From: Cobetia amphilecti
GTDB taxonomy: Bacteria; Pseudomonadota; Gammaproteobacteria; Pseudomonadales; Halomonadaceae
Assembly (NCBI RefSeq): GCF_030010415.1
Contig: NZ_JASCSA010000015.1
Length of the DNA: 64,000 nucleotides
Direction: 5' to 3' (one strand)
Shown: in pieces, positions 7,391 to 15,446 of the stretch
Numbering within the stretch: the first letter of the stretch is position 1
How the letters are laid out: every line of letters starts with the position of its first letter
Made by a program: the position numbers and the translations under genes
Notes under the pieces: generated by a model
The model's database searches: none
Told to the model about the DNA's origin: nothing
Seen by the model: the letters and a program-made list of their open reading frames with translations, nothing else

Positions 7391-9007
7391 ATGACTTCAT
7401 CTCGCAAGACCACGACGTCCGCCACGTCGGATGCGTTACCGGAAGGTCAGTACCGCTTTGGCGACCCTGTCGTTCTGACCTGCAGCATCGGCTTCATACT
7501 GCTGTTCGTCGGCCTGTCCCTGTTTGATCTTGAAGGGGTCGCGCAAGCCATCAGTGCCGGCTTTGCCTGGACCGCCAGAACACTGGGCAGCTACTTCCAG
7601 ATTCTGTTGCTGCTCACCTTCTTCATTGCCCTGGGGCTGACCGCAACGCCTGCGGCCAGTGCCCGTATCGGTGGCACGCGAACGCCTGAGCTATCCACCT
7701 TCAAGTGGGTGTCGATCATCATGTGCACCTTGCTGGCGGGAGGCGGGGTCTTCTTCGCTGCCGGTGAACCGGTGTACCACTTCCTGGTGACGCCGCCTGC
7801 CTTTGATACCGAGCCGGGCACTGCGAACGCCATCGCGCCTGCACTGGCGCAATCCTTCATGCACTGGGGCTTTCTTGCCTGGGCCATTCTGGGCAGCCTG
7901 ACCGCCATCGTGCTGGCGCATGCTCATTACGACAAGGGCCAGCCCCTGCAGCCGAGAACGCTGCTGTATCCCGTGTTCGGCGAGAAGATCATGAAGGGCA
8001 AGCTGGGCGGCGTGGTGGATGCCATGTGCGTCATCGCCGTGGTGGCAGGAACGGTGGGCCCCATCGGTTTTCTGGCCACCCAGGTCAGTTTCGGCCTGCA
8101 TGAGCTCTTTGGCGTGACCAATGACTATTCGACGCAGCTGAGCGTGCTGGTAGTGCTCGGGGTGATCTATGTGACCTCGGCCGTGACCGGCATCGACAAG
8201 GGCATCCAGATCATGTCGCGCTTCAACGTCTTCCTGGCGCTGGGCGTGGCAGCGGTAATCTTCGTCTTCGGGCCGACCCTGTTCATGGTCAATGCCTTCA
8301 CCCAGGGCTTTGGCGAGTATCTGAGCTCGTTCTTCACCATGTCGACCATGACGGCACAGAGCGCTCCAGACTGGTGGATGCAGTGGTGGACCGTCTTCTT
8401 CTTTGCCTGGTTCCTCGGCTATGGCCCGCTGATGGCGATCTTCGTGGCGCGCATCTCCAAGGGCAGAACTATCCGTCAGATGATCCTGACCGTTGCCGTG
8501 CTGGCGCCACTGGCCACCGCTGTCTGGTTCACCCTGCTGGGCGGGGCGGGCATCTTCTATCAGTTCACCGGCGTGATCGACCTCACCGAAGCGCTCAACA
8601 ACTTCCAGTTCGATGTCGCGACCCTCACCGTGGCGCAGGCATTGCCCGGCGGGACCGCAATGGCAGCTGCCATCCTGACGCTGACCACCATCTTCGTCGC
8701 CACCACCGGTGACTCGATGAGCTACGCGATCGCCGTCGTCAGTGCCGGACACGATGACCCCAGCCCGCTGGTGCGTGCCTTCTGGGGCATCAGCATGGCG
8801 TTGATGGCTGCGATACTCCTCTATATGGGGGCCGGTCAGATCAGTGCGCTTCAGCAGTTCATCGTCATCACGGCCATCCCTGTCTCGCTGGTGCTGCTGC
8901 CCTCATTGTGGACAGGACCTCAATCAGCCTTCGCGATGGCACGTGCGCAGGGAATCACCAGCCAGCGGCCAGCCATGCCGGCCCCGGAAGACGCAGGAGA
9001 GCGTTGA
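7391..9007 (+). CDS. BCCT-family transporter for a quaternary amine or osmolyte
   Basis: This 538-aa integral membrane protein belongs to the betaine/carnitine/choline transporter family. It shows about twelve hydrophobic segments and the BCCT region WMQWWTVFFFAWFLGYGP followed by IFVARISKGRTIRQ. I chose the ATG at 7391, preceded by GAGGAATGCCAC, over one 13 codons upstream. It has no long C-terminal osmosensory tail, so it is more likely a catabolic uptake system than an osmostress carrier. It lies in the same operon as the unknown 599-aa gene, one base upstream of that start. BCCT substrates are usually betaines, choline, carnitine or related compounds; the one here cannot be read from sequence. 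Confidence 0.9.
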   Translation: MTSSRKTTTSATSDALPEGQYRFGDPVVLTCSIGFILLFVGLSLFDLEGVAQAISAGFAWTARTLGSYFQILLLLTFFIALGLTATPAASARIGGTRTPELSTFKWVSIIMCTLLAGGGVFFAAGEPVYHFLVTPPAFDTEPGTANAIAPALAQSFMHWGFLAWAILGSLTAIVLAHAHYDKGQPLQPRTLLYPVFGEKIMKGKLGGVVDAMCVIAVVAGTVGPIGFLATQVSFGLHELFGVTNDYSTQLSVLVVLGVIYVTSAVTGIDKGIQIMSRFNVFLALGVAAVIFVFGPTLFMVNAFTQGFGEYLSSFFTMSTMTAQSAPDWWMQWWTVFFFAWFLGYGPLMAIFVARISKGRTIRQMILTVAVLAPLATAVWFTLLGGAGIFYQFTGVIDLTEALNNFQFDVATLTVAQALPGGTAMAAAILTLTTIFVATTGDSMSYAIAVVSAGHDDPSPLVRAFWGISMALMAAILLYMGAGQISALQQFIVITAIPVSLVLLPSLWTGPQSAFAMARAQGITSQRPAMPAPEDAGER

Positions 9008-9008
9008 T

Positions 9009-10808
9009 ATGTCTCGCAATCACCAGGGCGCGCGCCTCTCGTCCACCGAGCAACGGCTGCGGCTGCGGGCACCGGACGATGTGATGCAGCTGGAGCGCCT
9101 CGGCAGCCTGCATGCCAGTCGTCTGAGTTTCGTGAGAAGTCTGGTGCGCCAGATGGCACATGAAAAATGGAAGATCACCACGACCCGCTTCGAACTGGAT
9201 GCCCTCGGTCACGGTGTGGCGATCTACTGCCTGCAGACGCCCAGCAAGCGTTATCACGGCGTCATATTTTCTCAGGCGCTTGCGGATTCCGCACGCTCTG
9301 ACCGCGTCATCGCCGAGGCCTGGGATGTCACCTTCGGTGTAGTGGAGGGGGATGTGGATGATGCGCTTCTCGAGCAGATGGCGGCCAATGTGCCGTTGCA
9401 GGAAGCCGGGCGCCAGCATCCCAGACTGTTGGTCCTTTCACGTGCCAATCGCAGCTTGCGTAACTTCGCAAGCTTCCTGGAAGCTCTAAGTGCAGGCCAG
9501 CAACCTGATCCTGAGTGGCTGACCCGGGTCGGCTATCTGTATCGGACTACGGCCGTCTATGGCAATGGCAAGTTCGGCATCGCGGACTATGACCGTCTCA
9601 AGGACAACGCGGATTTCCATCGGCCATTTTCTGCCCAGATGTTGGGCGTCTATCTGCTGCGTCACTTCTCGATCCAGCAGATAGAGCACATGGCCCGTGC
9701 CCGGGCTCCCGAGACCGCCGCACCTCTGGCAACCTCATTGAAGCGCTATCTGGGCATCGGCAACTCCACCGGCCTTGGGATGGCACCGTTCCTGATCAAT
9801 CATCCGCAGCTGGTACAGCGCTGGGTGGAAAGCCGAGAACTGGCGCTTGCCGAGGTGACGGCACAGGTGCCGGGAGAGCAGGAGCGTTCACGTCTGCTGG
9901 CACTCCTCAAGCGCGCCGAGACTCATCTGCGCCAGACGGTCACGGACGATCACGAGCAGACGCTGCGCAACCAGGCCACGGTGGCGTCCTTGCCTGAGCT
10001 GATGACATGGCTCGAACTCGTGCCGCTGTCGCCGGAGCTCTGGCAGGAGCTGATCGACTGGAGTCACCAGCAGCATGGGCTCGAGGCTCAGGAGCTGGTG
10101 AACACTCTGCTGCTGGAGCTGTATCCGAGCATCGTCGACCGCTATGAGGACCTGATGGCCGTGGAGGAAAGCCTGGAGCTGACCCCGGACATGCCGCTGG
10201 TTCACCTCAAACAGGTGATCGAAACGCACTACGACTGGGCGTTGCGCGTTGATTTTTCACTCGCCGAGAATCGCCACTGGTTCTGGTATCGCTCGGTCGA
10301 GAAGGAGGAGCCCCGTCTGGGAGTCCGCGACAGGGAGGCAGGTGCCGACAAGGAAATGAAACTGGCGATTGCCCCGCGTGTCGCCGATACCCATGCGGCG
10401 ATCAGTCAGTACCTGGAAGATCACCCTCGTGCCTTGGTGGTGGAATTCCTGATCCATTGCCCGCGTCACAAGGATATCGTTCGCCGCATTCAGAGCATGG
10501 CCAGCACGAGTTTCGGCGAGATACGCGCCAATCTGTGGGCGCGCGACATGAAGCCCATGCACCTGTTGCGGACCAAGCTATCGTTCTTCGGTGCCAGTCG
10601 TTTCGATCCGAAGTCTGATCGTTGGGTGCGTATCACGCTCTTCCAGGGGGCTCCGCTGGTGGAGGAACTCAACGCCGAGCCGCAGGATCCTGTCGCATTT
10701 GATGATTGGAGCTTCCCGCTGGCTCCACAGATTGCGCGCACGGTGCTGTCAGAGATGACCGCCGACCCTCGGCAGGTCAATACCACGACAGTGGGAGGAA
10801 TGTCATGA
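9009..10808 (+). CDS. Protein of unknown function, 599 aa, in the BCCT cluster
   Basis: I do not recognise this protein. It is 599 residues, soluble, with no signal peptide or membrane segment. The N-terminal third looks compactly folded (about residues 45-160, including WKITTTRFELDALGHGVAIY). A glycine-rich segment LGIGNSTGLGMAPFLINHP lies near residue 260. The C-terminal part has an aromatic block, ENRHWFWYRSVEKEEPRLG. It begins one base after the BCCT stop and overlaps the next gene by four bases (ATGA), so it is tightly co-translated with the carrier and the DUF3726-like protein. That implies a role in the first steps on the imported compound. The start has AGGAGA upstream. Confidence 0.85.
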   Translation: MSRNHQGARLSSTEQRLRLRAPDDVMQLERLGSLHASRLSFVRSLVRQMAHEKWKITTTRFELDALGHGVAIYCLQTPSKRYHGVIFSQALADSARSDRVIAEAWDVTFGVVEGDVDDALLEQMAANVPLQEAGRQHPRLLVLSRANRSLRNFASFLEALSAGQQPDPEWLTRVGYLYRTTAVYGNGKFGIADYDRLKDNADFHRPFSAQMLGVYLLRHFSIQQIEHMARARAPETAAPLATSLKRYLGIGNSTGLGMAPFLINHPQLVQRWVESRELALAEVTAQVPGEQERSRLLALLKRAETHLRQTVTDDHEQTLRNQATVASLPELMTWLELVPLSPELWQELIDWSHQQHGLEAQELVNTLLLELYPSIVDRYEDLMAVEESLELTPDMPLVHLKQVIETHYDWALRVDFSLAENRHWFWYRSVEKEEPRLGVRDREAGADKEMKLAIAPRVADTHAAISQYLEDHPRALVVEFLIHCPRHKDIVRRIQSMASTSFGEIRANLWARDMKPMHLLRTKLSFFGASRFDPKSDRWVRITLFQGAPLVEELNAEPQDPVAFDDWSFPLAPQIARTVLSEMTADPRQVNTTTVGGMS

Positions 10809-11593
10809 AGGTCTCCTACAACGAGCTTCACGGACTGTGTCGCAAGGCCTTTCAGGCGATGGGCTTTGAAGACGGTGACGCCGGTGACGCCGCCGACATG
10901 GTGGCCTGGATGCAGCTCTATGAGCTGGAAGGGCTGGCGGCGCTCAATCGCGGACTGCGTTTCTTGCTGGAGGATACCGATGAGCGTCCGCCGGAGATCG
11001 TCTATGCCGATGGCGACCTTGCGGTACTCGACAGCCACGGTCACAGCGTATTGAAGAGTTCATCGCTGGCGCTGGAACTCGGCTTCGCCAAGGCACGTGC
11101 GCGTGGCCTCGCCGTCATCAAGATCCAGCATTGCCACAATCGGCAGTTGATCATGGGTTATCTGGCGCGCCTTGCGGGGCGCGGCATGAATGTTACCGCC
11201 TTCTGGCGCAACGCCCAGGATGTGGACGAGGCGGTCGGCTGCCCCATGATAGAGCAGGTCGTGGGCTTCAGAGCCAACAGCTCGGTCCCCGAGATACGGG
11301 TCTATGCCGTGCGTGAAGTGCCAGAAGAGAATGAGCCCAATGACGGCATCACGCTGGTGATGGCCAACCATGTCGATCTGCTGCCATCTCTTCGCTCCGA
11401 CTATGACGTTGACCTGCTGGCCTGTCATGAAGAGTCGAAGCTGCTCGCCTGTCGCCAACGTGCCATGCAGGAAGGCATCGAGGTGGATGACGAACTCTGG
11501 TCACGCCTGAAAGCACTCTCGACACGCCTGCTGGTCGAGGCAACGGAAGACTCTCGCAGCGGTGCCGGTGCCGGTTCCTCCGACAACGACTGA
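10805..11593 (+). CDS. DUF3726-like protein, partner of the 599-aa protein
   Basis: This 262-aa protein resembles the DUF3726 family in its N-terminal half (YNELHGLCRKAFQAMGFEDG, then MVAWMQLYELEGLAALN). That part recalls the N-terminus of Ldh2-type malate/lactate dehydrogenases. The remainder (residues about 85-215) has alternating strand and helix and includes IKIQHCHNRQLIMGYLA. The Asp/Ser/Gly-rich C-terminal tail looks disordered. The start ATG overlaps the stop of the upstream gene and has GGGAGGAATGTC before it. The function is unknown; coupling to the 599-aa gene suggests the two form one enzyme or complex. The family call is from memory of its pattern and is moderately secure. Confidence 0.72.
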   Translation: MKVSYNELHGLCRKAFQAMGFEDGDAGDAADMVAWMQLYELEGLAALNRGLRFLLEDTDERPPEIVYADGDLAVLDSHGHSVLKSSSLALELGFAKARARGLAVIKIQHCHNRQLIMGYLARLAGRGMNVTAFWRNAQDVDEAVGCPMIEQVVGFRANSSVPEIRVYAVREVPEENEPNDGITLVMANHVDLLPSLRSDYDVDLLACHEESKLLACRQRAMQEGIEVDDELWSRLKALSTRLLVEATEDSRSGAGAGSSDND

Positions 11594-11691
11594 CCGCTCA
11601 CGCCTCAATACGCCCCATCACTTCATGATTCGCCGTACTTGCGTCGGCGGGTCATGGAGTGCTCCCATCGAAAGATTCTCGAGGAATACCC

Positions 11692-12075
11692 ATGGTTCAT
11701 CCCGTCAAGACTGATCTGTTTGCCTCTAGTGCGCCTCTGTCATGGGCGAGTGTCGGCAATGGCATCTTGTTCACTGCCCAGATCCCGATCGATGCTGCCG
11801 GCAATGTGGTGGCGGGCGGGATTGCGGCCCAAACCCGCCAGACGCTGGATAATCTGATTCATACCCTGGAATGCGCCGGTGGTGACGCCTCCTCGCTGAC
11901 TCAGGTGCTGATCTATGTGACTGACCGCGAGCATCTGGCGACAGTGAATAGCCTCTATGCAGAATATGTGCGTGAGCCCTATCCCAACCGGGCTGCCATC
12001 ATCGTCTCCGGGTTTGCACGCGAAGAGATGCTGGTGGAGATGGTCGCCTACGCCGCACTGGAGGTGGATGTCTAA
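11692..12075 (+). CDS. RidA/YjgF-family enamine/imine deaminase
   Basis: This 127-aa protein belongs to the RidA (YjgF/YER057c/UK114) family, which hydrolyses reactive enamine/imine intermediates and releases ammonia. Family features are LFTAQIPIDAAGNVVAGG, the QTRQTLDNLIHTLECAGG helix, and the C-terminal YPNRAAIIV. The RidA-subfamily arginine of the usual RVARV-type motif is not obvious, so it may belong to another Rid subgroup. The ATG at 11692 has GAGGA seven bases upstream. It is the last gene before the terminator at 12176. A Rid protein here suggests that breakdown of the imported compound passes through an imine or enamine. Confidence 0.88.
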   Translation: MVHPVKTDLFASSAPLSWASVGNGILFTAQIPIDAAGNVVAGGIAAQTRQTLDNLIHTLECAGGDASSLTQVLIYVTDREHLATVNSLYAEYVREPYPNRAAIIVSGFAREEMLVEMVAYAALEVDV

Positions 12076-12175
12076 AACCACCGGGATGCGGGCGAGGGAG
12101 TGCCCCGTCACATCTGCGCCCTGTATTGACTCGTCATTCAGGCCCATCGGTTTACCAAGCCCTCAGGCCAACAAG

Positions 12176-12213
12176 AAAGACGCCGAAGCATTCGCTGCTC
12201 CGGCGTCTTTTTG
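12176..12213. terminator. Bidirectional rho-independent terminator
   Basis: A 10-bp stem (AAAGACGCCG / CGGCGTCTTT) with a short inner AGCA/TGCT pairing is followed by a T run on the plus strand and by TTTCTTG on the minus strand. It lies between the convergent RidA and cio operons and can serve both. Confidence 0.85.
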
Positions 12214-12242
12214 TGTCTACGTGATGTCTTCTTTCGCTGCTG

Positions 12243-12455
12243 TCAGGGCGTAAGGCCCGCGGCCTGCATGAAGCGGCGCAGTGCCAGAGAGACGAGTCCC
12301 AGCGCGCTGACGCTGCCTCCCCAGATCACCACCAGCCAGCCGATCTTGCTGAGCCAGCTGGCTGGGCGCGCGGGCGTCCCGGATGGCTCGTCGTCGAGTC
12401 TGGTTATGGGGGCATGTAGTGGCGCTGAATGTGTCTCGCGAGTCGGGGATGTCAT
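12243..12455 (-). CDS. DUF2474 small membrane subunit of the Cio oxidase
   Basis: This 70-aa protein has one transmembrane helix (KIGWLVVIWGGSVSALGLVS) followed by LALRRFMQAAG, the pattern of the small DUF2474 proteins encoded after cioAB/cydAB. They probably act like CydX, stabilising the oxidase. I chose the ATG at 12455 with GAGAGGT upstream; an in-frame extension into cioB is unlikely. It is 11 bp downstream of cioB in the same operon. The first 35 residues are polar and low in complexity. Confidence 0.8.
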   Translation of the reverse strand: MTSPTRETHSAPLHAPITRLDDEPSGTPARPASWLSKIGWLVVIWGGSVSALGLVSLALRRFMQAAGLTP

Positions 12456-12466
12456 GTCAGCACCTC

Positions 12467-13483
12467 TCAATGGTAGCCATCGGTATGACGGACCTTGCCC
12501 TTGAACACGAAGTAGCTCCACGCCGTGTACACCAGGATGATCGGCAGGATGAAGAGCGTGCCGACGAGGGCAAAGCCCTGGCTTTGGGGCGGAGAGGCCG
12601 CTTCCCAGATTGTCACGTGACCGGGAATGATGTCAGGCCACATGCTGATGCCGAAACCGCTGTAGCCCAGGAAGATCAATGCCAGCACTAGCAGGAAGGG
12701 CTGGGCATGATATTCAAGGGCGACGGCGCGGATCAGCGTATAACCTGCCAGCACTACCAGCACTGGCACCGGCAGGAACCAGAACAGCTGCGGCAGCGTG
12801 AACCAGCGCTCGGCGATGGCGGGGTGTGCCAGCGGAGTCCACAGACTGACGGCCGCGATCATGATCAACACCCACAGCGTCAGCGGGCGCGTCAGGGCAA
12901 ACATGCGCGCCTGGAGAATGCCTTCGGTCTTCATGATCAGCCAGGTGCTGCCGAGCAATGCATAGGTAAACAGCAGCGCCACACCGCAGAACAGCGGGAA
13001 GGGTGACAGCCAGTCCAGCGAACCGCCGCTGAAGTGCACTCCATCGAAGGCGATGCCCTGGATGTAGCCTCCCAGTGCGACGCCTTGACTGAAGGTGGCC
13101 AGCACCGAGCCGCCCACGAAGGCCTTGTCCCACCAATGGCGACTCGCGTCCGAGGCCTTGAAGCGAAATTCGAAGGCGACACCGCGGAAGATGAGGCCGA
13201 TCAACATGGCGACAAGGGGAATGCTCAGAGCTTCCAGCAAGACGGCGTAGGCCAGCGGGAAGGCCGCAAATAGCCCCGCGCCGCCCAGTACCAGCCATGT
13301 CTCGTTGCCATCCCACACGGGGGCCACGGTATTCATCATCACATCGCGGTCCACCTTTTCCTCCACCCACGGGAAGAGGATGCCGATGCCCAGATCAAAG
13401 CCGTCCATGATCACGTACATCATCAGGCCGAACAGGATGATGCCCGCCCAGATGACAGAAAGGTCGATACCCATAGTGTTCAT
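12467..13483 (-). CDS. cioB: Cytochrome bd-type (CioB) ubiquinol oxidase subunit II
   Basis: This 338-aa membrane protein is subunit II of a bd-type quinol oxidase. Its N-terminus (WAGIILFGLMMYVIMDGFDL) and the VAPVWDGNETWLVLGGAGLF block are diagnostic, with about eight to nine hydrophobic helices. It follows cioA by 8 bp. Two in-frame ATGs lie close together (13483 and 13474); the GGAG sequence is better spaced for the second, giving MGIDLSVIW as in many homologues. The oxidase reduces oxygen to water at the inner membrane without proton pumping. Confidence 0.92.
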   Translation of the reverse strand: MNTMGIDLSVIWAGIILFGLMMYVIMDGFDLGIGILFPWVEEKVDRDVMMNTVAPVWDGNETWLVLGGAGLFAAFPLAYAVLLEALSIPLVAMLIGLIFRGVAFEFRFKASDASRHWWDKAFVGGSVLATFSQGVALGGYIQGIAFDGVHFSGGSLDWLSPFPLFCGVALLFTYALLGSTWLIMKTEGILQARMFALTRPLTLWVLIMIAAVSLWTPLAHPAIAERWFTLPQLFWFLPVPVLVVLAGYTLIRAVALEYHAQPFLLVLALIFLGYSGFGISMWPDIIPGHVTIWEAASPPQSQGFALVGTLFILPIILVYTAWSYFVFKGKVRHTDGYH

Positions 13484-13491
13484 CGCTCCGG

Positions 13492-14907
13492 TCAGTGAGT
13501 GGTGCCGTCGAGAGATTCCTCGATGGCCGACAGTGGGCGGGAAGGTGTGCGTGGCTTGCCGGGGCCGCCGCTGGGGGCGTGGCTGTCATCACCCGCCGGC
13601 CCTTTCTTGATCAGCTTGAAGAGGTAGTTGATCCCCGTGCCGAAGACGATGAAGTAGACCGTGACAAAGGCTGTCAGGCTGATGCTGAGGTGAACGGCGC
13701 TGTGGGCAGAGACGGCATCTTCCGTTCTCATCAAGCCGTAGATCACCCACGGCTGGCGGCCGACCTCGGTGGTGAACCAGCCCGCGAGTATCGCGATCAG
13801 CCCAGCCGGCCCCATGGCGACGGCCAGCCTCAGCCAGCGCCGCGAGGTGAAGAGCCTGCCCTTGCGGGCCAGATAGACACCCGAGAGGCCGAGCAGAATC
13901 ATCGCAAGGCCCAGGCCGACCATCAGGCGGAAGCTCCAGAACACGACGGTCGAATTGGGGCGGTCCGCGGCGGGGAAGTCCTTGAGCGCCGGTACCTGCT
14001 TGTCGATGTCATGCATCAACAGCAGGCTGCCGAGGGCCGGAATCTCGAGCGCGAAGCGCGTCTCTTCGCGCTGCATGTCGGGCACACCGAACAGGATCAA
14101 CGGCGTCGGTTCCCCATGGCTGTTGTCCCAATGCCCTTCGATGGCCGCGATCTTGGCCGGTTGGTGCTTGAGCGTATTCAGGCCATGCATGTCGCCGACG
14201 AAAGCCTGCAGCGGGGCGGTCACCATCAACATCAGCACCGCCATGACCAGCATCTTGCGCACTTCCGGGGTGTCGCGTTTCTTGAGCAGCAACCAGGCGG
14301 CGGAGGCAGCGACGAACAGCGAGGTGCTCAGGAAGGAGGCCAGTGCCATGTGGGCCAGGCGATAGGGGAAGGAGGGGTTGAAGACGATCGCGAACCAGTC
14401 GACCGGCACGACGATGCCATCGATGACCTCGTGTCCCTGTGGGGTCTGCATCCAGCTGTTGGACGACAGGATCCAGAACATCGAGACCAGGGTGCCGAGC
14501 GCGACCATGCAGGTCGAGAAGAAGTGCAGGCCGCGGCCGACGCGATTCCAGCCAAATAGCATCACGCCGAGGAAGCCGGCTTCGAGGAAGAAGGCGGTCA
14601 GCACTTCATAGGTCAGCAGCGGCCCGGTCACGCTGCCGGCAAAGGCCGAGAAACCGCTCCAATGCGTGCCGAACTGGTAGGCCATGACCAGTCCTGACAC
14701 CACGCCCATCGCGAAGTTGACCGCGAATATCTTCGACCAGAAATGATAGAGGTTGCGGTAGACCTGTGTGCCTGTCTTCAACCACATGCCTTCCAGCACC
14801 GCCAGATAGCTGGCGAGGCCAATGGTGATGGCCGGAAAGATGATGTGAAACGAGATGGTGAAGGCGAACTGTATCCTGGCCAGGTCGATGGCCTCGGTGC
14901 CGAACAT
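13492..14907 (-). CDS. cioA: Cytochrome bd-type (CioA) ubiquinol oxidase subunit I
   Basis: This 471-aa subunit carries the heme and quinol sites. Visible are the N-terminal His of ISFHIIFPA, the conserved MALASFLSTS helix, the Met region VVFWSFRLMVGLGLA and the signature GWFTTEVGRQPWVIYG. The loop after FVGDMHGLNTLKHQPAKIAA is short, that is, a short Q-loop. This is the feature of cyanide-insensitive CioA enzymes as opposed to the long Q-loop of E. coli CydA. The ATG has AGGAGA upstream. It is the first gene of cioA-cioB-DUF2474. The C-terminus is a Pro/Gly/Ser-rich cytoplasmic tail. Confidence 0.93.
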   Translation of the reverse strand: MFGTEAIDLARIQFAFTISFHIIFPAITIGLASYLAVLEGMWLKTGTQVYRNLYHFWSKIFAVNFAMGVVSGLVMAYQFGTHWSGFSAFAGSVTGPLLTYEVLTAFFLEAGFLGVMLFGWNRVGRGLHFFSTCMVALGTLVSMFWILSSNSWMQTPQGHEVIDGIVVPVDWFAIVFNPSFPYRLAHMALASFLSTSLFVAASAAWLLLKKRDTPEVRKMLVMAVLMLMVTAPLQAFVGDMHGLNTLKHQPAKIAAIEGHWDNSHGEPTPLILFGVPDMQREETRFALEIPALGSLLLMHDIDKQVPALKDFPAADRPNSTVVFWSFRLMVGLGLAMILLGLSGVYLARKGRLFTSRRWLRLAVAMGPAGLIAILAGWFTTEVGRQPWVIYGLMRTEDAVSAHSAVHLSISLTAFVTVYFIVFGTGINYLFKLIKKGPAGDDSHAPSGGPGKPRTPSRPLSAIEESLDGTTH

Positions 14908-15446
14908 GGCAATGTCTCCTGAGTAGGCGGCAAGGGGGACGGCCCTGCCTGAATCTTCGCCGCTACTCTAGGGAGCCACCGGAAGCCATAACAGGCTCAG
15001 TTGTGCGAGAAAAAACCATATCAGTTGCGTGCCGAATTCTGATCAGTCGTTAAAGGCGCGTGAGCCAGTCAGCCGGCCAGCCAGGTGGTATGGCGAGCAG
15101 CCAACAAGGCGAGCCGGGCAGGAGGGCGCACTCTGATTGATGCCAGCACCATGATGGGATCAGGTGCTTGTCGTATCGCCCTTGGCGCCAGGCCCCGCCA
15201 TGGCGGGCTCTGGCGCTTCCTGCAGGGGCACGCGTGCGGCATCAGGGATGCAATCAAGGTACGCAGCAAGGTGCGATATCCAGGCGTGGCAAGCGGCTCT
15301 CGAGCAAGTGATAGGCGCCGCGCAAGGATATCGTCGCCCCAGCGGATAACGCATGAAGACTGTGTGGCAAGGCGGCCGCAAGGGCTGCGGCATTTGCGCG
15401 CACATACTCAAGGTACTTCTCGTATCTCGTCTGAGCGGTCCGCGTT
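14908..15446. other. 539-bp intergenic region with cio promoter and a possible broken reading frame
   Basis: The part next to cioA (about 14930-15060) should hold its promoter; I saw no clean FNR/ANR box. Between 15160 and 15446 the bottom strand can be read as a protein-like text in two frames: TRYEKYLEYVRANAAALAAA in one, then HLAAYLDCIPDAARVPLQEA in the next, ending at 15160. This could be a frameshifted remnant downstream of the MocR gene or chance coding in GC-rich DNA. No start codon with a ribosome site was found. Confidence 0.35.

Noticed and set aside
7691..8752. 353-aa bottom-strand open frame inside the BCCT gene
   Set aside because: His/Gln/Arg-rich shadow typical of the antisense of a GC-rich membrane-protein gene; no ribosome site or family.
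13495..14559. 354-aa plus-strand frame opposite cioA
   Set aside because: Antisense of cioA with no protein-family character.
14930..15060. FNR/ANR site in the cioA promoter
   Set aside because: No TTGAT-N4-ATCAA-like sequence close to consensus was found.
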